Origin: Desulfovibrio gilichinskyi
Lineage (GTDB): Bacteria; Desulfobacterota; Desulfovibrionia; Desulfovibrionales; Desulfovibrionaceae
Assembly: GCF_900177375.1 (NCBI RefSeq)
Contig: NZ_FWZU01000007.1
Span: forward strand, 58,657-122,656
DNA: 64,000 nt
Reading direction: 5' to 3'
The translations under genes were made by a program, and so were the position numbers. Below the pieces are notes generated by a model, which saw only the letters and a list, made by a program, of their open reading frames with translations, searched no databases and had not been told where the DNA came from. Within the stretch, counting starts at the first letter, position 1. Each line of letters opens with the position of its first letter. This document shows positions 26,013 through 32,862 of this stretch, in pieces.

Positions 26013-26053
26013 CCTCCTTGAATGGGAGGAAGTATGTCATGTGAGAAAATTAA

Positions 26054-26274
26054 TGGAAGATGCAGGCGTCTGGACGCTTACGCTTATTTGCATGAATTTT
26101 GACGCGAACATGGTTAGAGATTATGATTCTAGTAGCGTAGATCTTGCTCTTCTTTTGATTAAGTATATAGAGCAGCTGGATATGATTTTATCTCCAAAAG
26201 GAGGAGTAAGGAAAGTTAAACTTACAGCAGATGAACGCAGTGTCTTTTTTGATAACGTTGTTGCTTTACAGTGA
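26054..26274 (+). CDS. Small hypothetical protein
   Basis: 73 residues from ATG 26054 (MEDAGVWTLTLIC...); the frame stays open upstream to 25996 but that part lies in IS66 sequence. It contains a helix SSSVDLALLLIKYIEQLDMI and a Lys-rich GGVRKVKLTADERSVFF. No family recognised. It may be the 3' part of a gene cut by the IS66 insertion. A terminator-like hairpin at 26321-26357 follows. Confidence 0.4.
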
Positions 26275-26320
26275 TTTTGTAATTCTATTTGAGCTACGCG
26301 ATTACTTGTCAGTACCCTTG

Positions 26321-26357
26321 ATCCCGTAAGCAAGATAGCTTCGCGGGGATTTTTTTG
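26321..26357 (+). terminator. Terminator-like hairpin
   Basis: Imperfect stem (26321-26331 with 26338-26350, bulges at 26342 and 26345) followed by seven T. It fits as the end of the small gene at 26054. Confidence 0.6.
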
Positions 26358-26438
26358 GCATCAACGGCTGGAAATCTGATCAATTAGGCTTGCGCCCTTT
26401 TTTGGTGTAGATCCGTTTGTAGTTAGCAATAGGTTAGC

Positions 26439-26478
26439 AAAAATAAAAGGGTTTACGAAATTAATTTCATAAACCCTT
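26439..26478 (-). terminator. Terminator of the tRNA-Pro transcript
   Basis: On the minus strand a near-perfect stem (26478-26465 with 26460-26447, one mismatch) is followed by a T-rich run, 9 bases after the tRNA 3' end. Confidence 0.75.
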
Positions 26479-26486
26479 GAAATATC

Positions 26487-26563
26487 TGGTCGGGATGGCG
26501 GGATTCGAACCCACGGTCTCTGCGTCCCGAACGCAGCGCTCTACCAAACTGAGCCACATCCCG
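26487..26563 (-). tRNA. tRNA-Pro (anticodon CGG)
   Basis: 77 bases on the minus strand including an encoded CCA. Acceptor stem CGGGATG pairs with the 3' side; the anticodon stem CTGCG/CGCAG encloses the loop TTCGGGA, giving anticodon CGG; the T arm has TTCGAAT. The 3' end faces the accessory block to the left, the position used by tyrosine integrases. Confidence 0.95.
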
Positions 26564-26926
26564 TCTTGTGGGAGTGGTTTATCGAATGTGCGTTGGGATA
26601 GCAAGAGAAAAAAATTAAATTTGTAATTTTCAAATGTTGAGAATATTTTTTTAAATCTTGTTGCGGAGAAATCGTCAATCACGTAAGCTTAAAATGGTTT
26701 TGTACTCATTGTTATATGTGGTAATTATCGTGTTATTAATTCTGCTGAGCTGGTGGAGTTTGTTGGACAAAATGGCTTATATGTGAGAAGTTTTATCAAG
26801 AATTAGTCTATATAATATTGTAATTTTTCTATTTTTAATATTCTGAATGTTTTTTAAATTTCTATATATACAGGATTTTAGCTGTTCATTTGAATGGTAA
26901 TGTTGAGGCTAAAGGAGATTTTCTGA
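26564..26926. other. Intergenic region between tRNA and chemotaxis operon
   Basis: 363 AT-rich bases. They hold the promoter of the tRNA (leftward) and of the chemotaxis operon (rightward); AAAGGAG lies 9 bases before the GTG start of cheB. No specific promoter pair or RNA gene could be supported. Confidence 0.5.
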
Positions 26927-27976
26927 GTGATAAATGTTGTAGTAATTGATGATTCAGCTTTCATGCGTAAAGCCATCAGCACAATGCTGGAGAAAGATCC
27001 GGGCATAAAAGTTGTGGCTACCGCTCGTGACGGAGAGGAAGGGCTTGCAGTAATCAGGAAGTTTAATCCTGATGTTATTACATTAGATATTGAGATGCCT
27101 AAGATGGACGGGCTTACAGCATTACGTCATATAATGATGGAGATGCCGAAGCCGGTAATCATGGTAAGTTCTTTGACAACTGAAGGAGCAGAATCAACCT
27201 TAAAGGCTCTTGATCTCGGTGCTGTGGACTTTATTCCTAAACAGCTTTCCAAAGTATCGCTTGATATTGTTAAGATTGAAACAGATTTGATTTCCAAAGT
27301 TAAAAGTGTCGCCATGCGGAGGATGCGCCCTGTTCCAAGGTTGCGTTCTGCCGCGGTTGCCGCTAAGCGTCCCGTTACTCCGCGTGTTAACATCGGAAGA
27401 CCCAAGAGAGACGTGGTTATGATCGGCGTGTCTACCGGCGGACCTCCTGCTGTACAAAAAATTTTATCTTCATTGCCGAAAGACTTTCCAGCTGGTATAG
27501 TTATAGCTCAGCATATGCCTAAAGCCTTTACAGGACCGTTTGCAAACCGACTTAACAGTATAAGTCAGCTTACGGTAAAAGAGGCTGAAACAGGCGACAG
27601 ACTTGTACCGGGATCAGTATTTGTCGCTCCGGGCGGTTCTCATTTAGTGATTGATCAAAGATTCAGCAGAATTGAATTAACAGTTACAGCTGAACCCAAA
27701 GAAGCCTTGTATAAGCCTTCGGCTAATGTTCTGGCCACTTCCGTAGCAAACGCTGTAGGAAGAAGAGCTTTGGGTGTTATTCTTACTGGAATGGGAAATG
27801 ACGGCAGAGACGGTATCCGTGATTTGAAATCTAAGGGAGGCAGGGCCATCGCACAAAGTGATTCCTCCTGTGTTGTATATGGCATGCCTAAGGCTATTGT
27901 TGATGACGGGCTTGCTGATGAAATCGTTGATATTGATGATATGGCTGAAGCTATTCTCAATAATCTATATTTGTAA
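26927..27976 (+). CDS. cheB: CheB protein-glutamate methylesterase
   Basis: 349 residues. Residues 2-120: receiver with D54 (phospho-acceptor) and K105. Residues 160-349: methylesterase with triad S169 (IGVSTGG), H196 (QHMP) and D292 (TGMGNDG). It demethylates and deamidates receptor glutamates, activated by CheA phosphorylation. GTG start with AAAGGAG at 9 bases. First gene of the operon cheB-HEAT-cheR-parA-cheW-cheY-cheA, all on the plus strand and tightly spaced. Confidence 0.95.
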   Translation: MINVVVIDDSAFMRKAISTMLEKDPGIKVVATARDGEEGLAVIRKFNPDVITLDIEMPKMDGLTALRHIMMEMPKPVIMVSSLTTEGAESTLKALDLGAVDFIPKQLSKVSLDIVKIETDLISKVKSVAMRRMRPVPRLRSAAVAAKRPVTPRVNIGRPKRDVVMIGVSTGGPPAVQKILSSLPKDFPAGIVIAQHMPKAFTGPFANRLNSISQLTVKEAETGDRLVPGSVFVAPGGSHLVIDQRFSRIELTVTAEPKEALYKPSANVLATSVANAVGRRALGVILTGMGNDGRDGIRDLKSKGGRAIAQSDSSCVVYGMPKAIVDDGLADEIVDIDDMAEAILNNLYL

Positions 27977-28043
27977 TCCGAAGAGTGGAAAGTCGTGCAA
28001 CCGTAAGCTGCCTTGCGGCTTTCGAAAACATGAGGAATAGGCA

Positions 28044-29972
28044 ATGACGGACTGTGCGAGAATTATCGAAGATTTGAAAAATGAAGACAATGAAATTGTC
28101 CGCGAAGCTGCTTTTCAAGCTGGAGAATTCGGCTGTGAAGAAGCCGTGCCTTTGTTGGCTGAGCTTTTAAAGACCAGCCATCTTGGACTGCAGGAAGCGG
28201 CTGACCATGCACTTCGCCATATAGGCGGTAAAAGAACTGTACAGGCAGTTGTTCCTTTGTTGCGTTCCGATGAAGCTCCGGTCAGAAACCTGTCTATGGA
28301 TATATTACGCGAAGTAGGAGTACAGGATTTTCCTTCTCTCGTTGCACTGGTTCATGATGATGATCCGGATATAAGAATTTTTGCTACTGATATTCTTGGT
28401 TCCAGCGATAGTTTTATGGCGGTTGAACCTCTTTGTGATGCATTGCTTAAAGATCCTGAAGTAAACGTCCGCTATCAGGCGGCTGTCAGCCTCGGTGACC
28501 TTGAAAATCCGGCTGCTGCTAAATGCCTCAATAAGGCAATGCAGGATGATGAATGGGTTCAGTATGCAGTAATCGAAGCCCTTGCTAAAATTAAGCATTC
28601 CAGCTCAGTTGATGCCTTGGTCAAGGCTCTTCATACCAGTTCGGACCTTGTTGCATCCATGATAATTGATGCCTTGGGTGAGGTTGGTAATATTAAAGCC
28701 GTAACGATGCTTTTACGCCACCTTGATACTTCTCCTACCGCATTGCGCAATAAAATTGTTAAAGCCATTGTCGGAATTCTCGGCGGCAAGTCCCTGCAGC
28801 TTTTATCAGCAGCTGAGCGTGAGAAATTAAGAGAATACATGCTTATCGCGCTTAAAGATGAAGATGTAGAAATTCAGGATGCCGCAATAACCGGTTTAGG
28901 TTTTGTCGGTGGTGAAAAAGCCACGGATGAAGTGCTTAAGCTGGCAAGTGAACTTGAGCCGGACCGTGATAGGGACAGACTGACTGAAATAGTCTCCAGC
29001 CTGTCTAACATGAAGATGAATAAATCTTTAATCGGTGCTTTAAATAATGGCAGTTTTAAAAAGGCTGCTATCGCTATAGAGGTCTTATCAAACCTTGAAG
29101 ATGTGGGTGTCTCGCAGGTATTGATGGATGCATTTGATGGCAAAGAAAGAGATCTTAAGCGCGGAATTCTGGAAGCTTTGGTGAATACTGCAGGCGAAGA
29201 AGCCAAGGACTTTTTTGTGAAAGTTCTTGAAACTGAGCAGGATGGCACTATGCTTAAAACTGCTATCGATTTCTTGGGGCAGAAACTTGAAGCTAAAGAC
29301 GAAGCGGATAGAATTTTTGCATTGCTTGCTCATCCTTATGATGACGTTAAGGAAGCTGCTCTTGATGCCTGTGTGTCCATCGGCGGAGACAAAATTAATC
29401 AGAAATTTATTGAACTGTTTACCAGCGAAGAACCCATCGAAAGGCTTATGTCTGTTTTCGCCATGGGCAAACTTGATGCCACAGGCAATATTGAGCTTAT
29501 ACAGAAAGCTCTTGAAGATGAAGTTCCTGATATCAGAAAGATTGCGCTCGAAGCGTTGGCGGATTGCTCTAGCGGTATGACCAGCCTTCCTTTAATAGTT
29601 TCGCGTTTAAATGATGAAAACAGGGATGTAAGACTCACAGTTATTGAATTGATGGGAAAATGTTATAAATCTGAAGTCATACCTTATATTATTCAAGCTT
29701 TGGTTGATGATGATGACTGGGTTCAGATTCGCGCTGCAGAAGCTTTGGGCACACATCGTGAGCAGGCTGCACTGCCTAATCTCATTCCGATGCTTGCGTC
29801 CCCTAATAAACTTGTTGTTTTGAAAGTTATTGAAGCCTTGGGTGCAATTGGCGGAACTCTCGCATTTCAGTCATTGCTTGAAGCCTCAAATACAGGTGGA
29901 GATCCGGAAATAATGCAGGCCGCAGAAGATGCGATTTTTGAAATTCAAGAAAAGCAAGGAGATAATAAATAG
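28044..29972 (+). CDS. HEAT-repeat protein in chemotaxis operon
   Basis: 642 residues made up of about 18-20 HEAT-type repeats of roughly 31 residues (examples: DDEWVQYAVIEALAKI and DDDDWVQIRAAEALG). The repeats give an alpha-solenoid scaffold for protein binding. No enzymatic motif, signal peptide or membrane span. It sits between cheB and cheR, and the cheR start codon follows its stop directly. Likely role (inference): a scaffold or adaptor that organises the methylation pair or the chemoreceptor array. The ribosome site of cheR lies inside its last codons. Confidence 0.88.
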   Translation: MTDCARIIEDLKNEDNEIVREAAFQAGEFGCEEAVPLLAELLKTSHLGLQEAADHALRHIGGKRTVQAVVPLLRSDEAPVRNLSMDILREVGVQDFPSLVALVHDDDPDIRIFATDILGSSDSFMAVEPLCDALLKDPEVNVRYQAAVSLGDLENPAAAKCLNKAMQDDEWVQYAVIEALAKIKHSSSVDALVKALHTSSDLVASMIIDALGEVGNIKAVTMLLRHLDTSPTALRNKIVKAIVGILGGKSLQLLSAAEREKLREYMLIALKDEDVEIQDAAITGLGFVGGEKATDEVLKLASELEPDRDRDRLTEIVSSLSNMKMNKSLIGALNNGSFKKAAIAIEVLSNLEDVGVSQVLMDAFDGKERDLKRGILEALVNTAGEEAKDFFVKVLETEQDGTMLKTAIDFLGQKLEAKDEADRIFALLAHPYDDVKEAALDACVSIGGDKINQKFIELFTSEEPIERLMSVFAMGKLDATGNIELIQKALEDEVPDIRKIALEALADCSSGMTSLPLIVSRLNDENRDVRLTVIELMGKCYKSEVIPYIIQALVDDDDWVQIRAAEALGTHREQAALPNLIPMLASPNKLVVLKVIEALGAIGGTLAFQSLLEASNTGGDPEIMQAAEDAIFEIQEKQGDNK

Positions 29973-30851
29973 ATGTCTTCCCTGTTTTCTAAGACTATTT
30001 CACTTCGAAAAGAGTTAAAAATTTCTGATCTGGAATTTACCCAGCTTAGAGATTTTATATATGATCAGGCTGGTATATTTATCGCTGCAAACCGTAAATA
30101 TTTGCTCGAGAACCGTCTTGCCAATCGTCTGAAAGAATTGAATCTGAAGACTTTTGGAGAATATTACTATTTTTTGCAGTACGATTCCGGCCGTAAAGGT
30201 GAGCTTAATAAACTTTTTGAAGTTATTACCACTAATGAAACCAGCTTTTACAGGAATCCTCCTCAGTTAAAAGTATTTCAGACAAAAGTTCTGCCTGAAG
30301 TTTTTGATACCTTACGCGCGCAAAAGAAAAAAAGACTGCGTATCTGGTCTGCCGGTTGCTCAACAGGTGAAGAACCGTACACGCTTGCTATGATTATCAG
30401 TGAGGTACTGGGGGCAGAGCTCAGTAGCTGGAATATTAAGATTACAGCTAACGATTTGTCTGAAAGAGTGCTGAAGGCTGCGCGAAAGGGTGTTTATAAT
30501 GAATACTCCTTAAGGACAACTCCAAAGGAAATAGTCAGCAAGTATTTTGATCAGAGTGATACGGAGTACAAAGTTACGAATCAAATTAAACAGCTTGTTT
30601 CTTTTGGACAAATTAATCTAAGTGATAGAGTGCAGGTTAAAAGAGTTGAAAGATCTGAAATTGTTTTTTGTAGAAACGTTATAATTTATTTCGATGAGCC
30701 TATGAAGAAAAAGGTTATCAATGCCTATTATGATAATCTGGTTCCCGGCGGTTTTTTAATTATAGGGCATTCTGAATCTTTGCATAATATTACACGGGCA
30801 TTTAAACCTGTGCATCATCCAGGTGCTATTATTTATCAGAAGTTGGAATAA
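29973..30851 (+). CDS. cheR: CheR chemoreceptor methyltransferase
   Basis: 292 residues. N-terminal helical CheR_N about 15-85; SAM-dependent methyltransferase domain 90-288 with TNETSFYR (87-94), SAM motif IWSAGCSTGEEPYT (124-137) and FCRNVIIYF. It methylates glutamates of receptors using S-adenosylmethionine. AAGGAG in the end of the upstream gene serves as ribosome site; ATG directly follows the upstream stop. Confidence 0.95.
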   Translation: MSSLFSKTISLRKELKISDLEFTQLRDFIYDQAGIFIAANRKYLLENRLANRLKELNLKTFGEYYYFLQYDSGRKGELNKLFEVITTNETSFYRNPPQLKVFQTKVLPEVFDTLRAQKKKRLRIWSAGCSTGEEPYTLAMIISEVLGAELSSWNIKITANDLSERVLKAARKGVYNEYSLRTTPKEIVSKYFDQSDTEYKVTNQIKQLVSFGQINLSDRVQVKRVERSEIVFCRNVIIYFDEPMKKKVINAYYDNLVPGGFLIIGHSESLHNITRAFKPVHHPGAIIYQKLE

Positions 30852-30892
30852 TTTGTCTGCTTCACTGAATACTGTTTATTGGGCGGACCTAT

Positions 30893-31714
30893 ATGGAAAA
30901 TGATATTTCAAAGATCGCGGTTGCTGATCATATGGAACGCGCAAAAGTAATTGCGATTGCAAATCAAAAGGGAGGAGTGGGCAAAACAACCACAGCTTTG
31001 ACACTTGGGGAAGCTTTATCCCGCCTTGATAAAAAGGTGCTGGTCATAGATCTTGATCCACATGCAAACGCTTCGGTTCATTTGTCTTTTTTTCCTGAAA
31101 CAGTAACCATGACAGCTCATAATCTGTTTTTTGATGATGCTAATTATAAAACGATCTGGTTGCAGATAGTTCAGAAACGGGTTGCCGTAGGATTTGATTT
31201 TGTACCGGCCTGCATAAGGCTTTCTGAACTTGAAAACGACCTTAAAGATAGAAAAAATAAGGGTATGGTGCTATCTAATGCTCTTGGCGGAATATCCGAT
31301 CAGTATGATTATATACTGATTGATTGCCCTCCGCATGTCGGAGTGCTCCTGGTTAACGCGATTGTTGCATCGGATTTGGTGCTTATCCCGATCCAGACAG
31401 ATTTTTTGGCTCTTTACGGTATAAGATTGTTGTTTGATACAATTAAGGTGCTGAATAAGGTGCTGCCGAGTCCCGTCAAATTCAAGGCTTTGCCTACGAT
31501 GTATGACGGGCGGGCCGGAGCCTGCCGCAAAATTTTAAATCTTATCAGACGAAAACTTAAAGATAAGGTTTTTAGTACAGTGGTGCATATGGATACGAAA
31601 TTTAGAGAGGCATGCGCCAGCGGAAAAGTTATTTACGCTATTGACGACAAGTCCCGTGGTGCTTTGGAATACATGCAACTGGCGAGAGAGATAATAAGAA
31701 ATGAAAACGCCTGA
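30893..31714 (+). CDS. ParA-family ATPase of the chemotaxis operon
   Basis: 273 residues, a soluble ParA/MinD-type ATPase: deviant Walker A KGGVGKTT (26-33), Walker A' LDPHANAS and Walker B LIDCPPHVG. ParA-like ATPases in chemotaxis operons (ParC in Vibrio) place chemotaxis arrays at the cell pole; a similar job is likely here. No ParB partner is encoded nearby. The weak ribosome site makes the exact start uncertain; the ATG at 30932 is an alternative. Its 3' end overlaps cheW by 14 bases. Confidence 0.9.
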   Translation: MENDISKIAVADHMERAKVIAIANQKGGVGKTTTALTLGEALSRLDKKVLVIDLDPHANASVHLSFFPETVTMTAHNLFFDDANYKTIWLQIVQKRVAVGFDFVPACIRLSELENDLKDRKNKGMVLSNALGGISDQYDYILIDCPPHVGVLLVNAIVASDLVLIPIQTDFLALYGIRLLFDTIKVLNKVLPSPVKFKALPTMYDGRAGACRKILNLIRRKLKDKVFSTVVHMDTKFREACASGKVIYAIDDKSRGALEYMQLAREIIRNENA

Positions 31715-32402
31715 AGAATATTTCGTAGAAAATGTAAATCTACCCAATGAAGAAAAGCAGCAGGACAATTATACTGAAGCCGAATCTGCTTTTATGGATA
31801 AATATCTTGGACTGGGAGACCGTGATGTCCTTGATACACTCAAAAGAGTTGACCCTAGAAGGGATTCACGACTGCCAGGGTTTATGCCCGCTCCTGAACT
31901 TGAAGATTTCGGCGGTGAGGGAAGTGCGGAAGATTTTGAGGAAAGGCTCAAAGAAAATGAAGAAGTTCAACTTGTCAGTTTTGTCGTAGGTGAAAGAGAA
32001 TACGCATTACCGATAGTTGTAATTCAGGAAGTGGTTAAGAAAGTTCCGGTAACTCTTCTTCCCTCAGCTCCCGGGTATATGCAGGGCATTATTAATCTCA
32101 GAGGGCGAGTTACACCGGTTTTAGATTTAAGAAATCTTTTGCATAAGGGAATCGGAGTTTCAGATAAATTTGTTGTTGTTTGCCGACATAAAGGGCTTCA
32201 ACTGGGCTTGGCAATCAGTGCAGTCAAAACTATGTACCGCGCGGATAAAAGCGAGCTTGTCTGGGGTGTTGAGTCAGAGGTTGGTGTAAGTGCTGAATTT
32301 TTACTTGGACTATACAAATCCAGAGATAAGTTGGTCAGTATCCTTTCTGTCGATAGGCTCGTGGAACAAATTTTAAAGAGTGAAGGTGAAATAAATGCCT
32401 AA
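31701..32402 (+). CDS. cheW: CheW coupling protein with N-terminal extension
   Basis: 233 residues. Residues about 88-228 are a CheW SH3-like domain (FVVGEREYALPI, then GIINLRGRVTPVLDLRNLL). It links chemoreceptors to CheA. The first 85 residues are acidic and Pro/Glu-rich, not found in minimal CheW proteins (about 150 residues), and could bind the ParA-like ATPase, by analogy with ParC-CheW contacts (inference). Overlaps both neighbours. Confidence 0.93.
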   Translation: MKTPEEYFVENVNLPNEEKQQDNYTEAESAFMDKYLGLGDRDVLDTLKRVDPRRDSRLPGFMPAPELEDFGGEGSAEDFEERLKENEEVQLVSFVVGEREYALPIVVIQEVVKKVPVTLLPSAPGYMQGIINLRGRVTPVLDLRNLLHKGIGVSDKFVVVCRHKGLQLGLAISAVKTMYRADKSELVWGVESEVGVSAEFLLGLYKSRDKLVSILSVDRLVEQILKSEGEINA

Positions 32403-32763
32403 ACATATTCTGATAGTGGACGATTCAAAGACTGTAAGGAATCTTGTTGCCTTTATCATGAAGAAGGAAGGGTTCAAGGTCAGTACTGCCGAAGACGGTC
32501 TTGACGGGCTGGAGAAGCTTTACAGTCTTGAAAAGGTTGACCTGATTATTTCGGATGTTAATATGCCTAGAATGGATGGTTTTACATATATTAAAACCGT
32601 TCGCGAGCAGGACGCATATAAAGATATTCCCATCATCGTTCTTTCTACCGAAGGCCAGGAGAAGGATATTCAAACCGGACTTAATCTGGGCGCTAATTTA
32701 TATATGGTAAAACCTGCCCAGCCTGAAAAGATGGTTAAGAATATAAAAATGCTGTTGGGTTAG
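32395..32763 (+). CDS. cheY: CheY-type response regulator
   Basis: 122 residues: receiver only, with D9/D10, D54 (IISDVNMP), T85 and K106. Start overlaps cheW by 8 bases. Likely the receiver that carries CheA phosphate to the flagellar switch. Confidence 0.92.
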   Translation: MPKHILIVDDSKTVRNLVAFIMKKEGFKVSTAEDGLDGLEKLYSLEKVDLIISDVNMPRMDGFTYIKTVREQDAYKDIPIIVLSTEGQEKDIQTGLNLGANLYMVKPAQPEKMVKNIKMLLG

Positions 32764-32862
32764 TAATTAGAATTTATTATTTCTTTTTTTTAAGTTATCA
32801 TATGCTAAGTAGGAAATATTCGTGATCAGTTGCAGACGAACTTTTAATATAGGGGGCTCTAG

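Larger units (their letters stand above)
24728..26030 (-). mobile_element. IS66-family element, truncated in tnpC
   Basis: tnpA-tnpB-tnpC order with the tnpC catalytic part lost. I could not find a matching pair of terminal inverted repeats, as expected when one end is deleted; the coordinates cover only the recognisable genes and ribosome site. Confidence 0.85.

Noticed and set aside
26422..26438. GTTAGC direct repeats near the tRNA 3' end as integrase arm sites
   Set aside because: Six-base repeats are too short to be evidence on their own.
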